Shown here: positions 35,920-45,408 of the stretch, in pieces
How positions within the stretch are numbered: the stretch's first letter is position 1
Layout of the letters: every line of letters begins with the position of its first letter
NCBI GenBank assembly: GCA_031761875.1
Contig: CP134492.1
Location: forward strand, 3,100,001 to 3,164,000
Source of the DNA: Bacillaceae bacterium IKA-2
GTDB taxonomy: Bacteria > Bacillota > Bacilli > Bacillales > Anaerobacillaceae
Reading direction: 5' to 3'
DNA length: 64,000 nt
Program-made: the position numbers and the translations under genes
The notes under the pieces: model-generated
Told to the model about the DNA's origin: nothing
Database searches by the model: none
The model's input: the letters and a program-made list of their open reading frames with translations, nothing else

Positions 35920-37032
35920 ATGAAGAAGTCTTTACTTAGCTCACTTTTAGTATTTATACTTAGTCTTGGTTTAGTTGCATGTTCTAGTAATACTGCTACA
36001 GAACCCAATGAGCCAGAAAAACCAACTGAAACACCTGAGGTTGACACTGTAGGAGAAGTTAATGAACTTGACGTAGTTATTGACAAATTACTTAGTAACA
36101 ATGCACTAGTACCACTAGGCGACATTCCCATTCCAGAAGGTAGCTCAATGGCATCAGAAAAGCTTGAGTTAGGACAAATTTTATATTTTGATCACCGTCT
36201 TTCAGGTAATGATGAAAGAAGTTGTATGACTTGTCATGTACCTGAAGTAGGTTATGGTGATGGTAGAGCAACTTTTGAAACATTTGATGGTGGAGATGGC
36301 CCTAGAAACTCACCAACTATTATCAACTCAGGATACTACACAACTAATTTCTGGGATGGTCGTGCTGCTTCTTTAGAAGAGCAAGCATTAGGACCGATCG
36401 AAGATCCAGGAGAAATGAATATGCCTTTAGAAGTTCTTATTCCCAAATTAAAAGCCATTGACGGTTATGAGGCTTTATTCCTTGCAGCTGGATTTGAAGA
36501 TGGTATTACTGCAGAAAATATTGGTAAAGCGCTTGCTTCCTTTCAAAGACAGATTGTTATTAAAGACACTCCATACGATAAATTTCTACAAGGTGATCGT
36601 GATGCTCTAAGCGATGCTGAAGTTCGTGGTTTAGACTTATTTGCTGGAAAAGCAGCATGTATAAATTGTCACCAAGGTGAAAATTTATCAGATAACCAGT
36701 TTCATAATATTGGCATTGAAAGAACAGACAACCCTAAAAAAGAAGGCCGGATGGCAGTTACTGGATCTGCATCAGATGATGGTTCATACCGTACCACTGG
36801 ATTATACGGACTTACTCATACTGCTCCTTATATGATTGATGGTAGCATCCGTACTCTTGAAGAAGTAATTGATTACTACGATCGTGGTGGTGATAATCAT
36901 GCTAATAAGAGTGCGTTGATAGGAGAATTAGATTTATCAGATACTGAGAAAGCTGATCTACTAGCATTTTTACAGGTTTTAGGTGGCGAACCACCTATGT
37001 TCTCTAAACCAAGCCTTCCAGGTATTGAATAA
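35920..37032 (+). CDS. diheme cytochrome c peroxidase (CcpA/MauG family) lipoprotein
   Basis: 370 residues. Lipobox LVACS with C21, then a Pro/Glu/Thr-rich linker (25-45). Two c-type heme sites: C102-MT-C105-H106 and C247-IN-C250-H251. M305 in APYMIDGS is the probable distal ligand. It reduces hydrogen peroxide using cytochrome c outside the membrane; MauG-type protein oxidation is an alternative. Single-gene unit with terminator. GGGGGG precedes ATG 35920. Confidence 0.9.
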   Translation: MKKSLLSSLLVFILSLGLVACSSNTATEPNEPEKPTETPEVDTVGEVNELDVVIDKLLSNNALVPLGDIPIPEGSSMASEKLELGQILYFDHRLSGNDERSCMTCHVPEVGYGDGRATFETFDGGDGPRNSPTIINSGYYTTNFWDGRAASLEEQALGPIEDPGEMNMPLEVLIPKLKAIDGYEALFLAAGFEDGITAENIGKALASFQRQIVIKDTPYDKFLQGDRDALSDAEVRGLDLFAGKAACINCHQGENLSDNQFHNIGIERTDNPKKEGRMAVTGSASDDGSYRTTGLYGLTHTAPYMIDGSIRTLEEVIDYYDRGGDNHANKSALIGELDLSDTEKADLLAFLQVLGGEPPMFSKPSLPGIE

Positions 37033-37044
37033 ATCTTTAAACAA

Positions 37045-37084
37045 AAAAAGTTAGTTGGGTATTATATCCAACTAACTTTTTTTG
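37045..37084 (+). terminator. terminator of the diheme peroxidase gene
   Basis: A 14-bp stem (37045-37058 with 37068-37081), ending in TTTTTTT. Confidence 0.85.
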
Positions 37085-37186
37085 TTTACGTTTCCTCTTT
37101 TTAGTTAATAACTGAGAAAGGATATTTAAATGAATAAAAATCAACCTTTTTACTAAAAGCTGTTAGAAATTTTTAAAGAGGAGCAG

Positions 37187-37564
37187 ATGAAATTGATTGA
37201 AATCAGTTGGATGATATTTATTATGATCATTTTAGCAAGCTATCGATTTACTCATTTAATTGTTTTTGACAAAATTACTGAGTTTATTCGTAAACCTTTT
37301 TTAAAGAAAAAAATGATCATTGAAGATGGCCATGCCAAAATAAAAAAAGCGCCTGATTCTAAGTTTGGTTATTTATTAAACTGTTATTGGTGTGCAGGTA
37401 TTTGGAGCGCAATCTTTTTTGGACTCGGCTATATTCTTTATCCAAATTATTTTATTCCGGCAATATTTATTTTTGCGATTGCCGGTGCGCAAACAATTAT
37501 TGAGACGTTTGTTGGTGTTGGAACAAAAACAATTCATGCATTAGATAAACATGGCAAAAATTAA
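37187..37564 (+). CDS. DUF1360 family membrane protein
   Basis: 125 residues. A hydrophobic N-terminal helix (about 6-26), a basic middle, and NCYWCAGIW followed by two more hydrophobic segments, which is the DUF1360 signature. Similar proteins are often associated with spores in Bacillus. Function unknown. GAGGAG precedes ATG 37187. Its stop overlaps that of the convergent small gene. Confidence 0.75.
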   Translation: MKLIEISWMIFIMIILASYRFTHLIVFDKITEFIRKPFLKKKMIIEDGHAKIKKAPDSKFGYLLNCYWCAGIWSAIFFGLGYILYPNYFIPAIFIFAIAGAQTIIETFVGVGTKTIHALDKHGKN

Positions 37565-37758
37565 TGAATCAATTTTTTTAATTCATCAATGAGTTGCCGT
37601 GATCGTTTTGCATTTCCTTCTGCAAACTCTCTTAAGCGAAGTTTTAATTCTTCACTTTCATGAATTTTTTCAGCTGCTATTAAATATGTTCTCATCATTT
37701 CCTCTTCATGATTAAGCGAAGTTTGCAAAATTTCTTCTAATTCATCGATATCACTCAT
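37561..37758 (-). CDS. small helical acidic protein of unknown function
   Basis: 65 residues from ATG 37758 (GAGGTG six bases upstream; an earlier in-frame GTG would overlap this site). Predicted two-helix hairpin rich in Glu and His (NHEEEMMRTYLIAAEKIHES), vaguely ferritin/rubrerythrin-like. It converges on DUF1360 with overlapping stop codons. Not recognised. Confidence 0.6.
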   Translation of the reverse strand: MSDIDELEEILQTSLNHEEEMMRTYLIAAEKIHESEELKLRLREFAEGNAKRSRQLIDELKKLIH

Positions 37759-37819
37759 TTTTATCACCTCGGTTTTAAAATTCCCTCGCTCTCCTAAATC
37801 GATGCATTTTTTCTATTTT

Positions 37820-37862
37820 TGTGACGATTATCACCTCAACCAATTTAATTATCGTTTACACT
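37820..37862 (+). promoter_or_regulatory. Crp/Fnr box and -10 of the hemerythrin gene
   Basis: TGTGA-N6-TCACC at 37820-37835 (9 of 10). -10 TACACT at 37857-37862 gives a start near 37869 and box centre at -41.5. It lies in the same geometry as the other boxes, 33 kb away from the regulator gene. Confidence 0.65.
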
Positions 37863-37908
37863 AAGTACATAGAAATTAAATCACTTGTTACTCAAGGAGG
37901 AAAACAAC

Positions 37909-38466
37909 ATGAACCAAAATTCACCATGCTCTGCAGCCTTTGGAGACCCACAAAATATTAACTACTGCGCTCCATTAAAGCAACTTATTAATGAACATCC
38001 ATCACTGCTAGCCAAATTGGCGGAGTTTAATGAAATGGTCGCAACCTTTGAAGTAGAAGATTCAACTAATGACTGGAATCAAGCGATTGATCAACTTCAT
38101 GAAAAGGTAACTTTATTTATTTCCGAACTAGAGCCACACTCTAATCGTGAAGAAGAGGTTCTTTTTGAAATGATGGTCAAATATATGGGGCGCGAAGGTG
38201 GACCGATTGCAGTTATGGAGTATGAACATGCAACTGCAAAATTAAACTTAAAAGAATTTATTGATAAAGTAGCAGTTATAAAAGCTGAACAAAGCTCAGC
38301 ATCCAAAGAAACAGCTTTAGAATTATTTAGACATATAAAAATTGTCTATTTAACATTAACTGAACATTTTATGAAAGAAGAAAGTATTCTTTTTCCAATG
38401 GCAGAACAAATGTTAAGTGCAGAAGAAAAACAAGAATTAGCCGATCAATTTGCAAAAATGCCCTAG
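37909..38466 (+). CDS. hemerythrin HHE-domain protein
   Basis: 185 residues from ATG 37909 (AAGGAGG 9 bases upstream; an upstream in-frame ATG at 37885 is inferior). Metal ligands are suggested by LINEHPSLL, ELEPHSNREEEVLF, VMEYEHA and LTEHFMKEESILF, as in diiron hemerythrin-like proteins of the Ric/YtfE group. Two cysteines near the N-terminus (SPCSAAF, NYCAPL). Likely binds NO, O2 or repairs Fe-S clusters. A TGTGA-type promoter links it to the regulator at 4745. Confidence 0.85.
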   Translation: MNQNSPCSAAFGDPQNINYCAPLKQLINEHPSLLAKLAEFNEMVATFEVEDSTNDWNQAIDQLHEKVTLFISELEPHSNREEEVLFEMMVKYMGREGGPIAVMEYEHATAKLNLKEFIDKVAVIKAEQSSASKETALELFRHIKIVYLTLTEHFMKEESILFPMAEQMLSAEEKQELADQFAKMP

Positions 38467-38473
38467 AGGGTTT

Positions 38474-38521
38474 AAGAAGAATAAAAGACCAAGCAAATTT
38501 GCTTGGTCTTTTATTCTTCTT
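38474..38521 (+). terminator. terminator of the hemerythrin gene
   Basis: A 24-bp perfect palindrome (38474-38497 with 38498-38521), T-rich on the 3' side. The rest of the 237-base gap to azlC holds nothing recognisable. Confidence 0.8.
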
Positions 38522-38703
38522 TGCATTGGGTTAATTGGATAATTTATCTACTTTAAAGGGAATTTTTCGGTATTGATCATATCTGTTTCCAAATTTAAAT
38601 TTCAGATTAATTAATTAAAATTCCCCATTTACAGCATTCGTCAATTAGGAGTAAACTATTATTTACAATTAGTGTGTATTTAAAAGGGAGGATAGTCAAA
38701 GTC

Positions 38704-39456
38704 ATGTTTTTTTCAGCAACTCTTCAAAGTCATAAATCAGATTTTAGAAAAGGCATTATAGCTGGTATTAGTATTGCACTAGGTTATTTGCCTGTTGCCC
38801 TAACATTTGGATTTATTGCAGAAACGACTGGACTCTCACTACTTGAAACAATTGGAATGAGTGCCTTTGTTTTTGCAGGTGCCGCACAATACATGTCGTT
38901 AAGTTTACTGGCAGTTGGAACAGGTGCATTGGAAATTATTTTTACAACGTTTATCATAAATATACGTCATTTATTAATGAGTACAGCGATTAGTGAAAAA
39001 GCCGAACAAGATCACCCTTTAATAAAAGCAATTTATGCCTTCGGTATAACTGATGAAGTATTTGCTGTCACCTCAACAAAAGAAGGCAAGTTGACAAGCT
39101 TATACATTGGCGGTGTCGCCCTTATTGCTTATTCAAGTTGGGTCATTAATTCAGGGATCGGCTATGTAATCGGCACGTCATTACCGCAAACATTGCAGCA
39201 AAGTATGTCTATAGCGTTATATGCTTTATTTATTGCCCTGTTAGTTCCATCGTTAAAAAAACACCGCAAAATCATTTTCCTTGCTGTTTTGGCGGCGATT
39301 CTTAATTCAATCTTAACACTCTTTATTCCTAGCGGATGGGCAATTATTATCGCAACTTTGGCTTCAGCAATTTTGATTGAATTTTTATATGATAAAAAAC
39401 AAAATCCTTATGAGAACCAGCAATCTTCAAATAATAAAAATAAGGAGTCCAACTAA
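38704..39456 (+). CDS. azlC: AzlC-family branched-chain amino acid exporter subunit
   Basis: 250 residues from ATG 38704 (GGGAGG upstream). Typical AzlC N-terminus (FRKGIIAGISIALGYLPVALTFG) and FAGAAQYMSL; about six transmembrane segments. It works with the small AzlD. A TAATG junction couples it to azlD. Substrate: branched-chain amino acid analogues, by family. Confidence 0.9.
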   Translation: MFFSATLQSHKSDFRKGIIAGISIALGYLPVALTFGFIAETTGLSLLETIGMSAFVFAGAAQYMSLSLLAVGTGALEIIFTTFIINIRHLLMSTAISEKAEQDHPLIKAIYAFGITDEVFAVTSTKEGKLTSLYIGGVALIAYSSWVINSGIGYVIGTSLPQTLQQSMSIALYALFIALLVPSLKKHRKIIFLAVLAAILNSILTLFIPSGWAIIIATLASAILIEFLYDKKQNPYENQQSSNNKNKESN

Positions 39457-39764
39457 TGATCTCTAATCCGATGCTAATAATTATTTTGGGGATGGCAATC
39501 GTTACATATATACCTAGAGTTCTTCCTCTCGTTACAATAAACGGAAAGGAAGTATCGCCAAAAGTAAAAGCCGTTTTGCAAAATGTTCCTTATGCAGCAC
39601 TAGGAGCTTTAATTTTTCCTGGGATCTTATTTATTCAAGATGACATTTGGTTTGGAATAATTGGTGGCTTAACAGCATTCATCGTTGCTTTACTAGGAGC
39701 TAATATCATTATTGTTGTTATAAGTGCCATTACTGTTTTAACATTATATTCATTTTTAATATAA
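39456..39764 (+). CDS. azlD: AzlD-family small membrane partner
   Basis: 102 residues, about four transmembrane segments; YIPRVLPLV near the N-terminus is typical. Start ATG shares its A with the azlC stop. Confidence 0.88.
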   Translation: MISNPMLIIILGMAIVTYIPRVLPLVTINGKEVSPKVKAVLQNVPYAALGALIFPGILFIQDDIWFGIIGGLTAFIVALLGANIIIVVISAITVLTLYSFLI

Positions 39765-39832
39765 ATTTGTTTTTGAGGTGCGTTTCATATTACAATAAGG
39801 TGATAAAGAAAATTTGTATACAGTGGTGACTT

Positions 39833-41155
39833 ATGAATAACAACCAAATTCCAATTGATGTTAAATTTTTTTCAGAAAATAATTTTTCTGTCCCTATTTT
39901 ATTACTCGATAACTTAAACCAAGTTTTAGAACATCATGTTGAAAAGATTTATGAAACCCTTTCTAAGACAGGTTATTTCAGTCATGATAATTCTGGTGTT
40001 ATTGTCGACTCTTTTTATAAGGAGATCGGACAACTTGGAGACGATTCAGAACGAGATCGACTACAAATAATCGCAATGACTATTTTAATGGATAAGCTGT
40101 TACAAAAAGCTAATGATTATAATACATACCAATTTCGCCAAAACCGCTTTTTAGCTTTTTTTAATGAACTATTTCATTATGCTCACCCTGCCTTAAAGCG
40201 TGAGGTAGCAAAGGCGGATAGTTTTTATAATCAATTTTCAATTTTCTTGTTCAAACAAATTGGACATGTAGAACAAGGCTCACCATACGAAAAATTAATT
40301 GCTACTTGGTTACTAGCTGAACAAAGCGCATCTAAATTAACAGAACACGCTGAAAAGCTGGCAGATATTCAAGATAATGCTAACTTATTTTTAACCAAGC
40401 TTAGTAGCCTTCTGTATTTACAAGCAAATGATGGAGCTCATTCATTATCATTGCTAAAATCTTTGCAAACACCGATTCATCATAGTGAGTTAATTGACCA
40501 TTTTTTAATCATGGAACAAAAACAAGATTATGTCATGATGAAGCATTGGTTTGATTTATTTTTTGTTTTTGAAAAACCGAAGCAAGGAACTATCCTTGGT
40601 AAACTTTACGAGGATATGTTAATTGAAACAGGTACAAGCGAAGAAAAAATAGCAATTGTTTGGAATAATTGGCTTAATCAACCTAATTTCAAAACATATA
40701 AATCAAGGGTTTCAAAAAGTACAGAAATAGAAAAACAAAAAGCTTTGCAGTTTATCCTACCAAAATTAAAAAGAGAGTTATATCGACCACAAACAGAAGC
40801 AACTTATTATCAAATAATCACAGAGGAAAAGCTTTTTGAAGAAGGAATTCATTCTTTATTAACGAGTAATAAAGATGTTACATTTATGTCGCCTGAAATT
40901 GAAAAGCTATTAACAACGATTAATATGAAACAGCCAGAACTACTCCTTCCCTTTTACCATCAGTTAGTGGAAAGGTTAGTTCAAAAAAAATCACGAGTAC
41001 ATTATGAAGAAGCAACGTATTTCATAAAAAGATTAAAACCCATTTATGAAAAAATAAATATGAGACAAACATTTGACACTTATTTAAAAGGACTTAAAAA
41101 GAGATTTAAAACTTTTCGTGCATTTATTCAGGAGTTGAACAAAATTGATTATTAG
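39833..41155 (+). CDS. SNF2-partner protein related to SWIM-type YwqB proteins but lacking a zinc finger
   Basis: 440 residues without a single cysteine. The C-terminal stretch (about 355-440: LPFYHQLVERLVQ, FIKRLKPIYE, FRAFIQELNK) resembles the C-terminus of the SWIM zinc-finger proteins encoded beside SNF2 helicases in Bacillus. The N-terminal SWIM (CxCxnCxH) is absent, and the gene directly follows azlD, so there is no room for a lost 5' part. It overlaps the helicase gene by 11 bases and is probably its dedicated partner. The ribosome site is weak. Confidence 0.65.
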   Translation: MNNNQIPIDVKFFSENNFSVPILLLDNLNQVLEHHVEKIYETLSKTGYFSHDNSGVIVDSFYKEIGQLGDDSERDRLQIIAMTILMDKLLQKANDYNTYQFRQNRFLAFFNELFHYAHPALKREVAKADSFYNQFSIFLFKQIGHVEQGSPYEKLIATWLLAEQSASKLTEHAEKLADIQDNANLFLTKLSSLLYLQANDGAHSLSLLKSLQTPIHHSELIDHFLIMEQKQDYVMMKHWFDLFFVFEKPKQGTILGKLYEDMLIETGTSEEKIAIVWNNWLNQPNFKTYKSRVSKSTEIEKQKALQFILPKLKRELYRPQTEATYYQIITEEKLFEEGIHSLLTSNKDVTFMSPEIEKLLTTINMKQPELLLPFYHQLVERLVQKKSRVHYEEATYFIKRLKPIYEKINMRQTFDTYLKGLKKRFKTFRAFIQELNKIDY

Positions 41156-44100
41156 TTACAACCCAAACCCAATTATCATTCATGCTGGTCTTTTGAAAAA
41201 GAAATCAGGTTATTGTATCTTTATTTGGGGAGAACAAAAAAAACACAAAAAATATATTGATATAGAGCCATTTAAATATCCATTTCAATATTCGCCTTTC
41301 GAGTTAAAATTATCCCTATTTCGTGGGCACCCAGCCTCTTTTTATGGAACGTTTATCGAAACAACCGAATGTCATATTCAAGTCCCTTTAGACAATCGGC
41401 TATTTTATAGTTTAGCTGGTAATGTACCCGTGTATCATGTTCCAGCTACACATGAAAAACATCTTTTTCCGATCCAAGGCTTAGAGATTTCACTTAAAGA
41501 AATTTATCAGTATAGTTCTACTTTACTTCAAATAAATGGTGATTCTGAGCGAGTTTTGGCTGATGATTTTTTGTTTATTCAAAAGCTATTAGCTGCTCTT
41601 TTAGATGAACTTAAACATGGTGAAATTATTCCTAGTCAAAATGGTGGTTGGGACCTTCCGCGTTTCTCGTTTAAACAATGGCACAAATCAGCGCCCGCAT
41701 CATTTTTAGCACTTTCCCCTACTAATAACTCTTTTTTAGATAAAGAGGTGGAGAAAAGTTCTTTAAGAGACTTCTCGATAGCTTTAATCACTACCTATAT
41801 TACCGATTTTCTGCAGACAGACACTGGAATTATCAATGCCTTTGACAAGCTTCAACAAAACCAACCAAAAGTAGTTAACAACTTATTAACTGGGCTCCAA
41901 GAAGATAAGCCAGTCTCACAATCATCAGAATCCTATCACCATTTATTGGAAAATATTGGGGCAATTGAAGTTGCTCCATTTAAGCTTGGCATGAGAGTTG
42001 AAGATCAAAAAGATCGAGATAAATGGCAGTTAACGCTGTTTATACTAGATCGTAGTGACGCTTCTTTAATGATCGATGTCAGTGAGTTGCTATTAGGTCA
42101 GCACCCTTGGCGTGATAACCCAGTAACATTTTTTAATAATGCTTTAACAAAAGCAAAAAAACAAATTAACGGGTTAGAGCAATTTTCATTAACGACTCCT
42201 TCTATTCAAGTTTCAGTTGACGACGCATATAAACTCCTAACTGAAAACGAAATCGATTTTCAACAATTAGGAATCACAATACTTGTTCCAAGCTGGTGGC
42301 AAAAAAGAGAGGATAACTTCTCCGTCATACTAAAACAAAAAGAATTAGAAAATACTAGCTATTCTAGTGATCCGATTTTGAATTGGCAGGAAATCGCTCA
42401 GTTTGATTATGCAGTGTCTGTTGGTGGCGTTACTATTTCTGATGAAGAATTTCAGGAGCTCGTCAATCATAAGCGACCTATTGTGAAAGTTAGAGGTAAG
42501 TGGGTTTTCTGGGACGCCCGAACAGCAGAACAAATTCAATCAAAAATAAATTCTTTTAAAGGAAATAGCAAGTTAACATATATGCAAGCATACCAACTTC
42601 AGCAGCAAAATGATGCGGATAATACTATTCAATGGCAAACCCATTGGAATAACAAAATTAAAGACTTACTAGGCCAGTTAACTGATCATAATTGGGATAA
42701 ATTCCCAGTTCCCGAATCACTTAATGGGACACTTCGTCCTTATCAGCATGACGGCTATTCATGGCTTTTAAATATGAGAAAAGTTGGCTTTGGGGCCTGT
42801 TTAGCTGATGATATGGGATTAGGAAAAACAATTCAAACAATCTCTTATCTGCTAGCTGTAAAAGAAGCGAATCAAGAAACATTATCCAACCCGTTTTTAC
42901 TAATTTGTCCTACTTCATTAATTGGTAACTGGGAGCACGAACTTCAGTTATTTGCCCCTTCTTTAAAAGTATATGTTCATCACGGTACTGCTCGCTCTAG
43001 TCAATCAAAACTAGAAAAAGGGATAGATGATCTTGATATTATCATAACTTCTTATTCCTTAGCTGTTCGAGATCAAGATTTATGGACAAATAGAACATGG
43101 GCTGGACTAATTTTAGATGAAGCTCAACACGTGAAAAATATTGAAACGAAACAACGAAGAAGTATTAAGCAAATTGATGCTATGCATCGGATTGCTTTAA
43201 CAGGAACACCTATTGAAAATCGTGTCAAAGAACTTTGGTCGATTATTGATTTGCTTAACAATCATTTTCTTGGATCTTATCAACAATTTTACAGAAGTTA
43301 TATTAAAGAAATTGAAGGAACTGAGCAAAATAAAGAAAAACTAAACGAGCTCAGTACGATTATTTCACCTTTTTTACTGAGAAGAACAAAGAAAGACAAA
43401 CAGGTCCACTTGCAGCTACCAAACAAAACAGAAATCATCCATCGTGTCGGTTTAACTGTTGAACAGGCAAGCTTGTATCAAGCCGTTATTAATGACCTTT
43501 TTGATCGAATTAATATCGTTTCAGAAATGGAACGAAGAGCCTTAATCTTAAGTAGTTTAACAAGACTCAAACAAATTTGTAACCATCCTGCTCACTATTT
43601 AAAAGACGGTGGTGAGCTTGAAGAACGTTCTGAGAAATGGGATAAGCTAATGTTATTAGCAGAGATGATTGCTGATAATGGCGAAAAAGCGCTGATTTTC
43701 ACTCAATACAGACAAATGGGTGAGCTAATTAAAAAGGGATTTGAAGCAAGATTTAACACTGAAATCCCATTTTTACACGGAAGTTTACAGCGCCATAAAC
43801 GCGAGGAGCTTATCTGGGAATTTTCTAATACAGATGCGCCGTTTTTTATTCTCTCACTTAAAGCTGGTGGGGTCGGGCTTAACTTAACTGCAGCTACTCA
43901 TGTGATCCATTATGATCGTTGGTGGAACCCTGCTGTCGAAAATCAAGCAACAGACAGAGCATACCGGATCGGTCAAACAGAAGACGTTACCGTTCATAAA
44001 CTTTTAACAAATGGCACTTTAGAAGAAAAAATCCAGATAATGCTTGAAAGGAAGCAGGCATTATCTGATCAAATTCTAAATACAAATGAAAACAAATTAT

Positions 44101-44162
44101 CTGAACTAACAACTGGCGAATTAGAGCAGTTTTTAAAGTTACGATCATCTAGTTTAGCTTAG
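41145..44162 (+). CDS. SNF2-family DEAD/DEAH helicase (YwqA-like)
   Basis: 1005 residues. Helicase core in the C-terminal half: Walker A DDMGLGKTIQ near residue 560, DEAQ box DEAQHVKN, LTGTPIEN, RLKQICNHP, ALIFTQYRQM, GGVGLNL and DRWWNPAVENQATDRAYRIGQ. The N-terminal 500 residues are the family SNF2-associated region. It is a DNA translocase, perhaps remodelling protein-DNA or repairing. Start TTG 41145 after GGAG, inside the end of the upstream gene, so expression is coupled. Confidence 0.92.
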   Translation: MIISYNPNPIIIHAGLLKKKSGYCIFIWGEQKKHKKYIDIEPFKYPFQYSPFELKLSLFRGHPASFYGTFIETTECHIQVPLDNRLFYSLAGNVPVYHVPATHEKHLFPIQGLEISLKEIYQYSSTLLQINGDSERVLADDFLFIQKLLAALLDELKHGEIIPSQNGGWDLPRFSFKQWHKSAPASFLALSPTNNSFLDKEVEKSSLRDFSIALITTYITDFLQTDTGIINAFDKLQQNQPKVVNNLLTGLQEDKPVSQSSESYHHLLENIGAIEVAPFKLGMRVEDQKDRDKWQLTLFILDRSDASLMIDVSELLLGQHPWRDNPVTFFNNALTKAKKQINGLEQFSLTTPSIQVSVDDAYKLLTENEIDFQQLGITILVPSWWQKREDNFSVILKQKELENTSYSSDPILNWQEIAQFDYAVSVGGVTISDEEFQELVNHKRPIVKVRGKWVFWDARTAEQIQSKINSFKGNSKLTYMQAYQLQQQNDADNTIQWQTHWNNKIKDLLGQLTDHNWDKFPVPESLNGTLRPYQHDGYSWLLNMRKVGFGACLADDMGLGKTIQTISYLLAVKEANQETLSNPFLLICPTSLIGNWEHELQLFAPSLKVYVHHGTARSSQSKLEKGIDDLDIIITSYSLAVRDQDLWTNRTWAGLILDEAQHVKNIETKQRRSIKQIDAMHRIALTGTPIENRVKELWSIIDLLNNHFLGSYQQFYRSYIKEIEGTEQNKEKLNELSTIISPFLLRRTKKDKQVHLQLPNKTEIIHRVGLTVEQASLYQAVINDLFDRINIVSEMERRALILSSLTRLKQICNHPAHYLKDGGELEERSEKWDKLMLLAEMIADNGEKALIFTQYRQMGELIKKGFEARFNTEIPFLHGSLQRHKREELIWEFSNTDAPFFILSLKAGGVGLNLTAATHVIHYDRWWNPAVENQATDRAYRIGQTEDVTVHKLLTNGTLEEKIQIMLERKQALSDQILNTNENKLSELTTGELEQFLKLRSSSLA

Positions 44163-44164
44163 AA

Positions 44165-44290
44165 AAGCGTGGGTTGCCGCTTAATGGTAAAACCGATGGT
44201 GGCCTGGACGGTTCAGTTAAGGACTGAAGTGGTCAGCCTATGGCACTTTGAGCGAGATAAAGTGCCATGGGAGATTCGATAAATGGGGGA
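44165..44290. repeat. degenerate copy of the GAAAAGCG hairpin repeat
   Basis: Begins GAAAAGCG, contains GGACTGAAGTGGTC and GCCTATGGCACT, and has an inverted repeat (GGCACTTT with AAAGTGCC). Its pattern parallels the repeat at 45744-45872 (GGACTGAAGTGTTC, GCCGATGGC). It stops just before the ribosome site of the 51-residue gene. Confidence 0.5.
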
Positions 44291-44299
44291 GATGATTAA

Positions 44300-44455
44300 A
44301 TGGGAAAAGGACAATTACCAAACCTATTTCAAGATTATTGGATGATGCAAACAAAGCTTCCAAAACAAGATGCTCCTTCCAATAAAGAAAATTTAAGTGA
44401 AGATTGGAATGACTTTTTAAACGTAATCAAAAAACGAATTGAAGAAGATATATAA
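44300..44455 (+). CDS. small protein of unknown function
   Basis: 51 residues, from ATG 44300 with GGGGGAGATG about 8 bases upstream. Charged, C-terminally helical (DWNDFLNVIKKRIEED), with a tryptophan/methionine patch (YWMMQ). No signal peptide. It sits directly after a repeat copy and before a large inverted repeat. Not recognised; the strong ribosome site is the main support. Confidence 0.5.
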   Translation: MGKGQLPNLFQDYWMMQTKLPKQDAPSNKENLSEDWNDFLNVIKKRIEEDI

Positions 44456-44472
44456 AAAGAAAAAATAACGGT

Positions 44473-44557
44473 AATGTTGGCTTTTGGGAAAGGTAAGTCA
44501 AAAGACCTTAAGTTAGTAGATCTATCTTTTGACATTTATCTTTTCCTTTCCAACATT
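44473..44557. terminator. large inverted repeat between the small gene and YitT
   Basis: AATGTTGG (44473-44480) with CCAACATT (44550-44557); inner AAGTCAAAAGA (44495-44505) with TCTTTTGAC-like 44525-44533. Lies between convergent genes, so probably a bidirectional terminator. Confidence 0.5.
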
Positions 44558-44586
44558 CCAACTTTCCTCTTTTGCTTCACTTATTT

Positions 44587-45408
44587 TTAGTTTTCTTTCC
44601 GAAACATCCCATAAATACCTGCTGTTTCAACAATATTAGTAAAAGCACGATCATCAACCGCACTTATTATTTTTTTTAGATTATATAACTCATATCGTGT
44701 AATCACAATCATCAACATTTCTTTTTCTTCTTTAGAATAGCCTCCTTTAGCTGGAATTCTCGTAATTCCCCTTGTAAGTTTTTCGTGGATAGCCTTCTGC
44801 ATTTCATCTGCTTTGCTTGTAACAATCATTGCTGTTAACTTTACATGACGCGTATGAATTGAATCGATAATTCTTGACGTAACATATAAGGTGACTAATG
44901 TATATAATGCTTTTTCCCAATCCAGGATGAGACCCGCTGTTACAACGATAAAACCATTAATGATGAAAAAATATGTACCTAAAGGTCGGTCACTATATCT
45001 AGCTAGTATCAAAACAATAATATCGACCCCTCCTGTTGAAGCTCCATATTTCAAAATGATCCCAGCACCAGTAGCTAGAATTACGCCACCAAAAACTGAA
45101 TTCAACAAAATATCTTCTGAAATTGAGACAACTGGTAATACTTCGAGGAAGAATGTTGATATAGCCACATTAAGAAAACTAAAAATCGTAAACTGTTTTC
45201 CAATTTTTAACCAACCAATAATAGCTACTGGGATATTTAAGATAAATAAATAAATCCCTGTCGATATCGGTGTTAAAGAAGCTAATATTTGGGCTATTCC
45301 CGTAAAACCACTTGCAAATACATTGGCTGGGATAAGAAAGAAATTTAAGGCAACTGCTAATAATAATGAACCAAAAGTAAAGACAATAAGTTTTTTTGCC
45401 ATTTCCAA
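44587..45408 (-). CDS. YitT-family membrane protein (DUF161/DUF2179)
   Basis: About 273 residues, five to six transmembrane segments in the first 180 (FFLIPANVFASGFTGIA, GVILATGAGIILKYGAST GGVD region), then a cytoplasmic DUF2179 domain (KLTRGITRIPAKGGYSKEE). Function uncertain; transporter-like. The TTG at 45408 has AAAGGAG at 8 bases; the upstream ATG pair at 45429 has no ribosome site. Convergent with the small gene. Confidence 0.85.
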   Translation of the reverse strand: MEMAKKLIVFTFGSLLLAVALNFFLIPANVFASGFTGIAQILASLTPISTGIYLFILNIPVAIIGWLKIGKQFTIFSFLNVAISTFFLEVLPVVSISEDILLNSVFGGVILATGAGIILKYGASTGGVDIIVLILARYSDRPLGTYFFIINGFIVVTAGLILDWEKALYTLVTLYVTSRIIDSIHTRHVKLTAMIVTSKADEMQKAIHEKLTRGITRIPAKGGYSKEEKEMLMIVITRYELYNLKKIISAVDDRAFTNIVETAGIYGMFRKEN

